Source of the DNA: Alphaproteobacteria bacterium
Lineage (GTDB): Bacteria; Pseudomonadota; Alphaproteobacteria; Kiloniellales; J153
DNA length: 13,371 nucleotides
Direction of reading: 5' to 3'
Assembly: GCA_003693905.1 (NCBI GenBank)
Contig: RFLL01000303.1
Span: forward strand, 1 to 13,371
This document shows positions 1 to 6,507 of this stretch, piece after piece; position 1 is the first letter of the stretch; every line of letters starts with the position of its first letter. Below the pieces are notes generated by a model. That model saw only the letters and a program-made list of their open reading frames with translations, was not told the DNA's origin and searched no databases. A program made the translations under genes and the position numbers.

Positions 1-226
1 CGGCAAAGGAAACCGCCAGAAGCGCGGTCGCGGTCGAGCTTTGCAGCAGCCCGGCCGTCGCCAAGCCTATGAGGCAGGCGGAAATGCGGTTGCCGGTCGA
101 GCGGCCGAGAATGCGGCGCACTTCCCCGCCGTAGGCACGCATGATGCCGGTACGCACCATGCGCGTCGCCCACAATAGCAGAGCGACCCCACCGGCGATG
201 TGTAGCAGCAGTTCGTGCCCCGCCAA
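1..226 (-). CDS. Na+/phosphate cotransporter family protein, N-terminal part (cut by window edge)
   Basis: This looks like the first 75 residues of a sodium/inorganic phosphate symporter of the NptA/YjbB type (Na_Pi_cotrans domain) in the inner membrane. The protein begins MAGHELLLHIAGGVALLLWA, a hydrophobic first helix. It continues with a basic loop and a second helix containing GLLQSSTATALL (residues 59-70). The glycine-rich QSS(S/T)A signature is the hallmark of this family. The start is a TTG at 226-224, chosen because a strong Shine-Dalgarno (GGGAGGAAAC) lies just upstream on the minus strand. No ATG, GTG or TTG precedes it in this open frame back to about position 409, and the internal ATG at residue 23 would delete the first helix. 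The gene continues left of position 1. A Pho-box-like element lies about 200 bp upstream, which fits phosphate control. Family membership is quite secure; substrate is inferred from the family. Confidence 0.8.
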   Translation of the reverse strand, partial: MAGHELLLHIAGGVALLLWATRMVRTGIMRAYGGEVRRILGRSTGNRISACLIGLATAGLLQSSTATALLAVSFA

Positions 227-425
227 CCCCGTTTCCTCCCAAGAACCGGCTCTCGATCTCGCGGGCCGGCCAACTTCCGCGGACGGCGCCTCACCGTGCG
301 CATCCCACGTCCCGTCACGCGCGCATCCCCGACAGACGACCGCCGCATGGGTATCGCCGCGGCACGCGGCATGAGATCCCGGCCATTGACGAAACTTTGT
401 TCCAGTATGGCACAGGAATGGCCCG

Positions 426-443
426 ATGTAACAAAACTGTCAC
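426..443. promoter_or_regulatory. Pho-box-like double repeat upstream of the Na+/Pi cotransporter gene
   Basis: On the plus strand the site reads ATGTAAC-AAAA-CTGTCAC, two 7-mers with 11-bp periodicity. It matches the PhoB consensus CTGTCAT-N4-CTGTCAC at 15 of 18 positions when the spacer is taken as AAAA. Because TGTNACA is its own reverse complement, the element also reads as a direct repeat on the minus strand, the strand of the cotransporter gene. On that strand a TTGTTA (434-429) and a CATACT (409-404), spaced 19 nt, could serve as -35 and -10. This would give a leader of about 170 nt to the TTG start. The rest of the 227-499 gap shows nothing else I can name. The PhoB assignment is an inference from motif plus neighbour. 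Confidence 0.45.
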
Positions 444-499
444 AATTGATGCAAGCACTTGCCGGGTCGCATCGCCTGAGATGGACGTCCGTCGCGTAG

Positions 500-880
500 C
501 TATCGCGCAATTTCGCCGCCGGCCTGGCGCCAGGCGCCGATCCCGCCGACCATCGAACGCACATCAGGAAACCCCATGTCTTTCAATGTCTTGGCGGCGA
601 ATGCTGAACGTGCGCCTGTGCCGCAATAAAGGACCAGGGTTTTCTGCGGGATCAATTCCGGGTTGTGCAGCGGACCGTCCGGGGCGGCGATGAATTCGAG
701 CAGCCCCCGCGGAGCATGGACCGCCCCGGGAATATGCCCCTCGGCCCATTCGTGACCCTCGCGCACGTCGACGAACACGACATCGGGCCGCCCGGCCAGT
801 TCCTGTGCCGTGGTTACGCTGATGCAATCGACGGCGGCATTGGCTTCCGCCAGCAGATCCTTGAACCCTTTCTTGAGCAT
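500..880 (-). CDS. Single-domain rhodanese-like sulfurtransferase
   Basis: A 126-residue cytoplasmic protein consisting of one rhodanese domain. Such proteins carry a persulfide sulfur on an active-site cysteine and transfer it to a nucleophile. Visible signatures are VFVDVREGHEW (residues 35-45), GHIPGAVHAPR (48-58) and the active loop CGTGAR (86-91) with catalytic Cys86 and the closing Arg91. The C-terminus MVGGIGAWRQAGGEI is typical of the family. The ATG at 880 is chosen because GGGAGG lies 9 nt upstream and the conserved domain begins right after it. The open frame extends about 75 codons further upstream, but that part is low-complexity and encodes the DNA tandem repeats. No signal peptide or membrane helix is seen. 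Its physiological acceptor is unknown. It lies 193 nt after the LOG gene and 273 nt before the cotransporter gene on the same strand. Confidence 0.88.
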   Translation of the reverse strand: MLKKGFKDLLAEANAAVDCISVTTAQELAGRPDVVFVDVREGHEWAEGHIPGAVHAPRGLLEFIAAPDGPLHNPELIPQKTLVLYCGTGARSAFAAKTLKDMGFPDVRSMVGGIGAWRQAGGEIAR

Positions 881-895
881 GGATGCATACCTCCC

Positions 896-965
896 GATGG
901 ACCTTGGCCGATGGACCTTGGCCGATTGACCTTGGCTGATCGACCCTGGCCGATTGAATTGATCC
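896..965. repeat. 14-bp tandem repeat array in the rhodanese leader
   Basis: Four consecutive 14-bp units are visible on the plus strand: GATGGACCTTGGCC (896-909), an identical copy (910-923), GATTGACCTTGGCT (924-937) and GATCGACCCTGGCC (938-951). A decayed fifth unit, GATTGAATTGATCC, follows at 952-965. The copy nearest the gene is 8 bp from the Shine-Dalgarno region and 16 bp from the ATG at 880. A 14-bp period is not a multiple of three and the array lies outside the coding region. It is therefore regulatory, structural or a slippage product rather than a protein repeat. Confidence 0.9.
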
Positions 966-1041
966 GAAGCGAAGCGCCCCGCAGCTCGTCCCCTCCGGTC
1001 CGACCCCGGCGGCGTTGCAGCTACGGGGACCGGAGCCGGAA

Positions 1042-1058
1042 CGCCGCGACCGGCGGCG
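1042..1058 (-). other. GC-rich hairpin after the LOG gene, possible operon end
   Basis: CGCCGC (1042-1047) and GCGGCG (1053-1058) form a 6-bp perfect stem with a 5-nt loop, 15 nt downstream of the LOG stop codon in the direction of transcription. There is no T-run after it, so it is not a canonical intrinsic terminator. It may slow polymerase or protect the 3' end, or be chance in GC-rich DNA. Confidence 0.25.
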
Positions 1059-1073
1059 ACATGCAAATGCAGG

Positions 1074-1904
1074 CTACAAGGTTGCGCCGGGGGTTCCCAT
1101 GGCATAGATGCGCAACTGCTCGGTCACGAAATCGAACGCCTCGTCCACCGAATCGGTACGAAAAAACAGCCCCAGATCGGCACCATCGATGGTGCCGTAA
1201 CGGCTCAGTGCTTCGAAATTGATCACCTCCGACCAGTAGCGCTCGCCGAACAGGACGATTGGCAGGTGCTTGCGGATCTTGCGTGTCTGGATCAGGGTCA
1301 GCAGCTCGAACAGTTCGTCCAGGGTGCCGAAGCCGCCCGGCATCACCACCACCGCCTTGGCCATGTAGGCGAACCAGAACTTGCGCATGAAAAAGTAGTG
1401 GAACTCGAACACCAGTTCGCGGCTGATGTGCGGGTTCTCGCTTTGTTCATAGGGCAGTGAAATATTGAGGCCGATATTGATCCCGCGCGCCTCCGAGGCC
1501 CCCCGGTTGGCGGCCTCCATGATGCCCGGTCCGCCGCCGCTGCACACCACGAACCGGCGTCCCGAATCGGGCAGAGCCTTGGACCACTCGGTCAGACGCC
1601 GGGCCAGTTCGCGCGTGGCCTCGTAATAGCGCGACAGCTCCAGACGCAGCTCGGCACGCCGCAGCGCCTCCCCTCCCTCGGTCCGCGCGGCCTCCAGCTC
1701 CGCCTGCGCCCGCGCCCGGGGGATGATCCGGGCCGACCCGAAGAAGATGATCGTATCCTCGATCCGGTAGTGCCGGAAGCGGCTGTTGGGCTCCAGAGAC
1801 TCGGCCAGAATGCGCAAAGCGCGGGCATCCGGGCTATGCATGAAGCTGGGATCCTCATAGGCCCGCGGTCGGCGGCTGCTTCGCGGTGGCGAACTGTCGT
1901 TCAT
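1074..1904 (-). CDS. LOG-family protein (TIGR00730-type Rossmann-fold nucleotide phosphoribohydrolase)
   Basis: A 276-residue protein of the LOG / lysine-decarboxylase-like family, whose members cleave the N-glycosidic bond of nucleoside 5'-monophosphates. In plants and some bacteria this releases active cytokinin. The two family motifs are intact: SGGGPGIMEAANRGA (residues 122-136) and PGGFGTLDE (189-197), with Glu197 at the expected catalytic position and MRK at 173-175. The start is the ATG at 1904, which overlaps the stop of the preceding fumarylacetoacetate-hydrolase gene as ATGA, with GGAAGAGAG upstream; translational coupling is likely. The first 40 or so residues are a charged, proline-rich extension compared with short LOG proteins of about 190 residues. 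It is the last gene of the tyrosine-degradation operon, an unexpected companion. The motifs do not tell whether the substrate is a cytokinin riboside phosphate or an ordinary purine nucleotide. Confidence 0.88.
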   Translation of the reverse strand: MNDSSPPRSSRRPRAYEDPSFMHSPDARALRILAESLEPNSRFRHYRIEDTIIFFGSARIIPRARAQAELEAARTEGGEALRRAELRLELSRYYEATRELARRLTEWSKALPDSGRRFVVCSGGGPGIMEAANRGASEARGINIGLNISLPYEQSENPHISRELVFEFHYFFMRKFWFAYMAKAVVVMPGGFGTLDELFELLTLIQTRKIRKHLPIVLFGERYWSEVINFEALSRYGTIDGADLGLFFRTDSVDEAFDFVTEQLRIYAMGTPGATL

Positions 1905-2923
1905 GCACTCTCTTCCTTGTAGCGGTCCTTGCCATCGGCAGCGGGTGCCGCCGATACGACGCGTTGATCGATGGCACCGAAAATGGTGTGCCCGTCCGCA
2001 TCCCGCATTTCTATGCGTACCCGGTCACCAGGTTGCAAGAAGGGCGTTCGCGGGGCCCCGGTCTCGATGGTCTCGATCATGCGGACCTCGGCCAGACAGG
2101 CACCACCGGCGGCGCGGTCCGCATTCGATACCGTGCCCGAACCGATGACGGTTCCAGCGCCCAGGCACCGTGTCCGCGCGGCATGCGTGATCAGGCGGGC
2201 AAAGTCAAATATCATGTCGCGCCCGGCATCGGGACAACCAACCAGGTGTCCGTTGACGCGGCATTCGAGCCTTCCCGCCAGCTTCGCCCCGTCCCATGCC
2301 GGGCCGAGTTCGTCCGGCGTCAGCGCCACGGGGGAAGCGCTGCTGGCCGGTTTGGACTGGAAAAAGCCGAATCCCTTGGCCAGCTCGGCCGGGATCAGGT
2401 TGCGCAGGCTGATGTCGTTGAGCAGCATCACCAGCCTGATGTGGCACCCGGCACGCTCCGGCGCAACGGCCATGGGCACATCGTCCACGATCACTGCCAC
2501 CTCGCCCTCGAAGTCGAGGCCCCAGTCCGCACATCCCAGCGGGATATCGTCGCACGGGCCGAGGAAGCCGTCGGAGACGCCCTGATATATCAACGGTTCC
2601 TGCCACAGGTCGTCGGGCATGTCGGCGCCGCGGGCGCGGCGTACCAGGGCGACATGATGGACATAGGCCGAAGCGTCGGCGAACTGATAGGCACGCGGCA
2701 GCGGTGCCGCACAGGCGGCGGCCGTAAACGGTTCGGCATCGGGTCGGCGGCCGGCTTCCAGCGCCGCCGCGATCTCGCGCAGGGCCGGCTCCACCTCCTC
2801 CCACCGGTCAAGCGCCGCTTGCAGGGTCGGTGCCACCTCGCCCACCCGCACGCAGCGGCGCAACGCCCGGTCGACGACGACTAGGGCGCCATCGCGCCCC
2901 TGCCTCAAGGATGCCAGTTTCAT
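1901..2923 (-). CDS. Fumarylacetoacetate hydrolase family protein
   Basis: A 340-residue enzyme of the FAH superfamily. In this operon its expected job is to hydrolyse fumarylacetoacetate to fumarate and acetoacetate, the last step of the homogentisate route. The pattern of metal and catalytic residues is recognisable: DASAYVHH (83-90), where Asp83 and His90 have the same spacing as Asp126/His133 of mammalian FAH; DFEGEVAV (137-144) with Glu139 and Glu141; LND ending at Asp170; SK at 190-191; and GTVIGSGTVSN (257-267). It is shorter than the about 420-residue eukaryotic FAH and lacks its large N-terminal domain. The ATG at 2923 follows the hmgA-like stop by 9 nt. Only a weak AGGG is near it, with a better GGAGG about 20 nt upstream inside hmgA. 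The 3' end overlaps the LOG gene by 4 bp. An acylpyruvase or other 2-ketoacid hydrolase is possible by family, but context favours fumarylacetoacetate. Confidence 0.85.
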   Translation of the reverse strand: MKLASLRQGRDGALVVVDRALRRCVRVGEVAPTLQAALDRWEEVEPALREIAAALEAGRRPDAEPFTAAACAAPLPRAYQFADASAYVHHVALVRRARGADMPDDLWQEPLIYQGVSDGFLGPCDDIPLGCADWGLDFEGEVAVIVDDVPMAVAPERAGCHIRLVMLLNDISLRNLIPAELAKGFGFFQSKPASSASPVALTPDELGPAWDGAKLAGRLECRVNGHLVGCPDAGRDMIFDFARLITHAARTRCLGAGTVIGSGTVSNADRAAGGACLAEVRMIETIETGAPRTPFLQPGDRVRIEMRDADGHTIFGAIDQRVVSAAPAADGKDRYKEESA

Positions 2924-2932
2924 CGCACGGCC

Positions 2933-4093
2933 CTAGCCTGCCTCCCCCTCCCCGGCCGGCGGCGGCCGCCACGAATCGATGTAGGTGTGGATCTCGACCC
3001 CGTCCGGCACCGGGCCGGGCGTCAGCGGATCGCGGGTATCGACCATGACCGCGATCTCGTCGGTGGCGGCGCGTTTCGGGTTCAGCATGCCCGCCAGCGC
3101 CTTGGGATGCGGCCCGTGAGGAAAACCGCAGGGATGAAACGTGATCATGCCGCAGGCGATGTTGTCGCGGCTGAAGAAATCGCCGCGGTGATAGAAGATC
3201 ACCTCGTCGAAATCATCGTTGCTGTGGAAGAACGGCACCTTGAGCGCGCCGGGATCGGTCTCGAAGGGCCGTGGTACGAAGGTGCAGACGACGAAGCGTT
3301 CGGCCAGAAACGTGGTGTGCGCCGACGGCGGCAGATGATAGCGATGACTCATCAACGGCCGGATATCGCGCACGTTGAGGCGCACTGGCATCAGATCGCC
3401 GTGCCATCCGACGGCATCGAGCGGGTTGTAGGGATAGGTCACGGTGGAGATTTCGCCGCCCCGCTTGATGCGCACACGCCAGGTCTCTTCCTGCCCGTCG
3501 GGGGTCTGCTGGGCACGGAACGCATCGTCGAGGCGCGGGGTATCAAGTACTGCGGGATCGAAGATCGCGTGTGCGCCGACCAGACCCCGCTCGGGTAGGC
3601 CATACGCCCCGCCGGTCGCCTCGATCATCAGAAGCTCGGCCGGTCCGTCGAAAGCAACGCGCCACATGGTACCGCGGGGAATCACCAGGTAGTCGCCGGC
3701 CTCAATAACCAGATGGCCGTAGTCGCAGAAGAAATCGCCGCGGCCTTCATGCACGAACAGAAGGTCGTCACCGTCGGCGTTGCGCACCAGAGTGTCCATC
3801 GCGCCGCTTGTGCGCCAGAAACGATACTGAACGTGTGCGTTGTGAAGCACCGTCGAAGCCGCCCACGGATCGCCCGGTGCCGGCGCGATGCGGTTGAGGT
3901 CGAAGGCGCGCGGGCGCAGCGGCCCCTCCCAGGTGCGCCAACCGGTCGGTGGACGGCGGTGATACATGTGGGTGGCCGGCCCGAAGAAGCCGCCGCGGCC
4001 AAGCTCGCGCTCATAGGTCCCCGGCGGCAGGTCGGCATGGGCCTGGCGCGAGGTCACGCCTTCGCTGCGCGGCAAGGCGATGCGCCGCTTCAT
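2933..4093 (-). CDS. hmgA: Homogentisate 1,2-dioxygenase (short, divergent cupin form)
   Basis: A 386-residue cupin-type dioxygenase expected to open the ring of homogentisate to maleylacetoacetate with non-haem Fe(II). Family features lie in the C-terminal half: PPSAHTTFLAERFVVCTFVP (255-274), then HSNDDFDEV (290-298) with His290 and Glu297 as likely iron ligands. HPCGFPHGPHP (320-330) follows, in which His326 occupies the PHGP position of the third ligand in the human enzyme. DEIAVMVDTRDPL follows. Classical HmgA is about 430-445 residues with HRNCMSE and TPHGPD around the ligands. This protein is clearly shorter and the first ligand motif differs, so it belongs to a divergent branch. The ATG at 4093 overlaps the phhA stop as ATGA. 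Position between phhA and a FAH-type gene supports the assignment. Substrate is inferred from context and family. Confidence 0.85.
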   Translation of the reverse strand: MKRRIALPRSEGVTSRQAHADLPPGTYERELGRGGFFGPATHMYHRRPPTGWRTWEGPLRPRAFDLNRIAPAPGDPWAASTVLHNAHVQYRFWRTSGAMDTLVRNADGDDLLFVHEGRGDFFCDYGHLVIEAGDYLVIPRGTMWRVAFDGPAELLMIEATGGAYGLPERGLVGAHAIFDPAVLDTPRLDDAFRAQQTPDGQEETWRVRIKRGGEISTVTYPYNPLDAVGWHGDLMPVRLNVRDIRPLMSHRYHLPPSAHTTFLAERFVVCTFVPRPFETDPGALKVPFFHSNDDFDEVIFYHRGDFFSRDNIACGMITFHPCGFPHGPHPKALAGMLNPKRAATDEIAVMVDTRDPLTPGPVPDGVEIHTYIDSWRPPPAGEGEAG

Positions 4094-4938
4094 CGCCGGT
4101 CCCCGGATCGGGCCGTGGCAGCCGGCGGGATCAGGCGATCGCCCGCCACCACGGCGCCCGGCGCGATGTCGGGAAGATCCCTCAGCGCCGCATAATACGG
4201 CGTGAAGTCGGGCCGGGTTGCCGCAAAAAGCTGATCGAAGTCGTCAATCACGAAATAGCAGTCCTGAAAATCGTCGATCCGGTATTCGGTGCGCATGATG
4301 CGCATCAGGTCGAAGGCGATACGTTTCGGCCCGGGATCGTCGAGGCAATAGATCGTCTCCCCATGCGAAGAGACGATGCCCGAGCCATAGATGCGCAAAC
4401 CCGCTGCGGTCGCAATCAGGCCGAATTCGACCGTGTACCAGTACAGCCGCGACAGGTTGCGCAAGGCGCCCAGGCTCAGCGCCTTCAACCCGCCGCGCCC
4501 GTAGGCCTGCAGGTAGTCGGCGAAAACCGGGTTCATCAGCATCGGCACATGGCCGAAGACATCGTGAAAGACATCGGGTTCCTGAAGGTAGTCCATCTGA
4601 TCGCGGCGGCGGATCCAGCGCGTTGCGGGGAATTGCCGCCGCGCAAGATGACGGAAAAAGACGTCGTCGGGAACGAGGCCGGGCACGGCGACAATGCGCC
4701 AGCCGGTGGTGCGCGCAAGGATCCCGGACAGGCGTTCGAAATCCGGAATGCCGTCGGCGACGACGCCGAGCGCGGCCAGGCCGTCCAGATACGCATCGCA
4801 GGCCCGCCCGGCAAGCAGGCGCGACTGACGCTCGAACAGGGCGCGCCAGATGGCGTGATCCACGGTGCTGTAGGTGTCCCACCTCTGCGCGATGACGTGA
4901 TCGGCGCCGGGTGCCGCCGGTCCGGATGCGATCCCCAT
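4090..4938 (-). CDS. phhA: Phenylalanine 4-monooxygenase (bacterial type)
   Basis: A 282-residue bacterial phenylalanine hydroxylase that converts L-phenylalanine to L-tyrosine using tetrahydropterin, O2 and Fe(II). The iron-binding triad is plain: His125 and His130 in EPDVFHDVFGHVPML (120-134) and Glu171 in YWYTVEFGL (166-174). Other conserved stretches are DYLQEP (116-121), LRIYGSGIVSSHGE (181-194) and the tail FQDCYFVIDDFDQL. The length matches bacterial one-domain enzymes, with no N-terminal ACT regulatory domain. The ATG at 4938 lies 3 nt after the hpd stop codon, with GAGGGA about 9 nt upstream. A pterin carbinolamine dehydratase (phhB), often the partner gene, is not in the window. Its place between hpd and hmgA feeds phenylalanine into the homogentisate pathway. 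Confidence 0.96.
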   Translation of the reverse strand: MGIASGPAAPGADHVIAQRWDTYSTVDHAIWRALFERQSRLLAGRACDAYLDGLAALGVVADGIPDFERLSGILARTTGWRIVAVPGLVPDDVFFRHLARRQFPATRWIRRRDQMDYLQEPDVFHDVFGHVPMLMNPVFADYLQAYGRGGLKALSLGALRNLSRLYWYTVEFGLIATAAGLRIYGSGIVSSHGETIYCLDDPGPKRIAFDLMRIMRTEYRIDDFQDCYFVIDDFDQLFAATRPDFTPYYAALRDLPDIAPGAVVAGDRLIPPAATARSGDRR

Positions 4939-4941
4939 CGG

Positions 4942-6102
4942 CTATCCCTCGAGGACGCCGCGGCGGATCTGGTCCTGCTCCATGGATTCGAACAGCGCCT
5001 TGAAGTTGCCTTCGCCGAAGCCTTCGTCGCCCTTGCGCTGAATGATCTCGAAAAAGATCGGTCCGATCACCGTGCGGGTGAAGATCTGCAACAGGATGCC
5101 GCCGCCTTGCGTGGGCGCACCGTCGATCAGGATACCGTTGCGGCGCAGGCGCTCCAGATCCTCGCCGTGGCCGGGCAGGCGCCGGTCGACGGCTTCGTAA
5201 TAGGCCGCAGGCGGCGGATCCATGAAGTCGAGCCCGCGCGCCTTCAGGGCCTCGACGGTGGCATAGATGTCGTCGGTGGACAGCGCGATATGCTGAATGC
5301 CCTCGCCGCGGTAGGCGTATAGATATTCCGCGATCTGCGACTTGTCGTCGGCCGATTCGTTGATCGGAATGCGGATCCTGCCGCACGGGCTGGTCATCGC
5401 GCGGCTGCGCAGACCGGTCAGCTTGCCTTCGATGTCGAAATAGCGGATCTGCCGGAAGTTGAACAGACGCTCGTAGAATTCGGCCCACAGATCCATGCGG
5501 CCGCGAAAGACGTTGTGGGTCAGGTGATCGATCTCGCGCAGGCCGACGCCGGGATCCTCCCGGTCGGTGTCCTGCGCCGGATCGACGGGGACGAAATCGA
5601 CATCGTAGATGCTCGGATTGTCGGCGCGATCGACGAGGTAGATCAGACTTTCCCCGATCCCGCGGATCGCCGGGATGTTGAGCTCCATCGGTCCGACGCG
5701 ACCGTGATAGGGCTCGGCGCCGAGTGCACACGCCCGTTCGAACGCCTGGGCCGCATCGCGTACGCGAAACGCGATCGCACACACCGACGGCCCGTGCACG
5801 CGCGCAAATGATTGTGCGAAGCTGCGCGGCTCGGCATTGACGATGAAGTTGATGTCGTTCTGCCGGTAATGGGTCACCGCCTTGGAGCGGTGGCGGGCGA
5901 CCGGGCGGAAGCCCATGATCTCGAACAGACGCCCCAGCGCCGCCGTGTCCTCGGCCGTGTATTCGATGAACTCGAACCCGAACGTGCCCATCGGGTTGTC
6001 CCACAGGTCCCGATGGTCCTCGTGGTCCCGACGGCCGGGGGCTCCAGATGGGCGGGCCCGTGTGAAAGAGCCAGATGTGTCGTGTGTCAACGTGGTCGGC
6101 AT
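4942..6102 (-). CDS. hpd: 4-hydroxyphenylpyruvate dioxygenase
   Basis: A 386-residue enzyme that converts 4-hydroxyphenylpyruvate to homogentisate with Fe(II) and O2. Two vicinal-oxygen-chelate halves are seen, starting at GTFGFEFIEYTAED (39-52) and REIDHLTHNVF (189-199). The iron ligands are His193 (IDHLTHNV), His271 (GIQHIALS) and Glu352 (IFFEIIQRKGD). Their spacings (78 and 81) are nearly those of the Pseudomonas enzyme (79 and 82). The C-terminal gate helix GFGEGNFKALFESMEQDQ is present. The start at 6102 is backed by GAGGAGG 6-7 nt upstream. It gives an N-terminal extension of about 30 charged residues before DNPMG, where shorter bacterial homologues begin. It is the first gene of the five-gene operon and lies about 57 nt from a predicted transcription start. 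Confidence 0.96.
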   Translation of the reverse strand: MPTTLTHDTSGSFTRARPSGAPGRRDHEDHRDLWDNPMGTFGFEFIEYTAEDTAALGRLFEIMGFRPVARHRSKAVTHYRQNDINFIVNAEPRSFAQSFARVHGPSVCAIAFRVRDAAQAFERACALGAEPYHGRVGPMELNIPAIRGIGESLIYLVDRADNPSIYDVDFVPVDPAQDTDREDPGVGLREIDHLTHNVFRGRMDLWAEFYERLFNFRQIRYFDIEGKLTGLRSRAMTSPCGRIRIPINESADDKSQIAEYLYAYRGEGIQHIALSTDDIYATVEALKARGLDFMDPPPAAYYEAVDRRLPGHGEDLERLRRNGILIDGAPTQGGGILLQIFTRTVIGPIFFEIIQRKGDEGFGEGNFKALFESMEQDQIRRGVLEG

Positions 6103-6154
6103 GCTCGCCTCCTCGGGCCGGGCCCGTGCGTGATGGCGCGATCTGCCTCCCCTT

Positions 6155-6164
6155 GTCGTACGAC
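6155..6164. promoter_or_regulatory. Palindromic candidate operator at the hpd transcription start
   Basis: GTCGTACGAC is a perfect 10-bp palindrome lying immediately downstream of the predicted -10 box and covering the expected start point near 6159. A second near-palindrome, TTTGGTTAACAAA (6183-6195), overlaps the -35. Repressor sites commonly sit in these positions. The regulator is unknown; no regulator gene is in the window. Confidence 0.4.
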
Positions 6165-6165
6165 G

Positions 6166-6194
6166 ACTATAGGCTGCCCGCGTTTGGTTAACAA
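6166..6194 (-). promoter_or_regulatory. Predicted sigma-70-type promoter of the hpd operon
   Basis: On the minus strand, TTGTTA (6194-6189) is followed by exactly 17 nt and TATAGT (6171-6166). The -10 differs from TATAAT at one base and the -35 from TTGACA at two. The expected start is near 6159, leaving a leader of about 57 nt to the hpd ATG. It is the best-formed promoter on this strand in the window. Confidence 0.65.
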
Positions 6195-6444
6195 ATCACT
6201 CATCGGCGACCAGGCATCGGCGCCCGGCTGCTGGCGGATCCAGTGACCGATCGCCGGACCGGTGAGCGCCGGCAGCCGCCGGAAAGGCGCAAGACGGTGC
6301 CGGCACCGCCGAGGGGTGGACGGCCGAGCGCAAAAAGGTCGAAAAGCAGCAGCAGCCCGAAAAATAGGGTGCGGCATACGGGCGCGCATGCGAAAAGGAC
6401 ATCCTGCCCGATATCCGCCTCGGGCATGGTGACCTGAAAAAGGG
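6195..6444. other. Non-coding GC-rich stretch between hpd promoter and AT-rich block
   Basis: Several short frames are open here on both strands, but none has a ribosome binding site, a recognisable domain or a consistent codon pattern. The most protein-like is a plus-strand GTG frame at 6243-6437, rich in ERR/PPERR motifs, which has no convincing start and changes character half way. I see no RNA gene or repeat. Confidence 0.5.
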
Positions 6445-6464
6445 AAAAAAGGGCGATATGCCCT
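6445..6464 (-). terminator. Weak intrinsic-terminator-like hairpin reading on the minus strand
   Basis: Read on the minus strand, AGGGC (6464-6460), a 5-nt loop and GCCCT (6454-6450) form a 5-bp stem. A run of T follows at 6450-6445, then CCC and a second T-run. It would stop transcription entering from the right towards hpd. The stem is short, so this is a candidate only. Confidence 0.4.
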
Positions 6465-6507
6465 GATTATAAATATATAAACGAGGCAAAACCCTAATTT
6501 CAGGGCA
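6459..6507. repeat. 8-bp inverted repeat flanking an AT-rich core
   Basis: TGCCCTGA (6459-6466) is the exact reverse complement of TCAGGGCA (6500-6507). The 33 bp between them are mostly A and T and include TATAAATATATAAA. The same GGGC/GCCC element also pairs with 6450-6454, and CCCT at 6492-6495 pairs with AGGG at 6502-6505, so several stems are alternatives. It is either a protein-binding region or a structured leader. Confidence 0.5.

Noticed and set aside
881..1105. Upstream extension of the rhodanese frame giving a 201-residue protein
   Set aside because: The extension is low complexity, is encoded by the 14-bp tandem repeats and has no ribosome binding site. The ATG at 880 has a good Shine-Dalgarno and starts the conserved domain.
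3949..5322. Long plus-strand frame (457 codons) opposite hmgA, phhA and hpd
   Set aside because: It is antisense to three well-identified genes with intact catalytic motifs. Long antisense frames are expected in GC-rich coding DNA.
6243..6437. Plus-strand GTG frame encoding an ERR/PPERR-rich 64-residue peptide
   Set aside because: It has no clear ribosome binding site, composition changes midway, and there is no recognisable domain. It could be a decayed small gene but cannot be supported.
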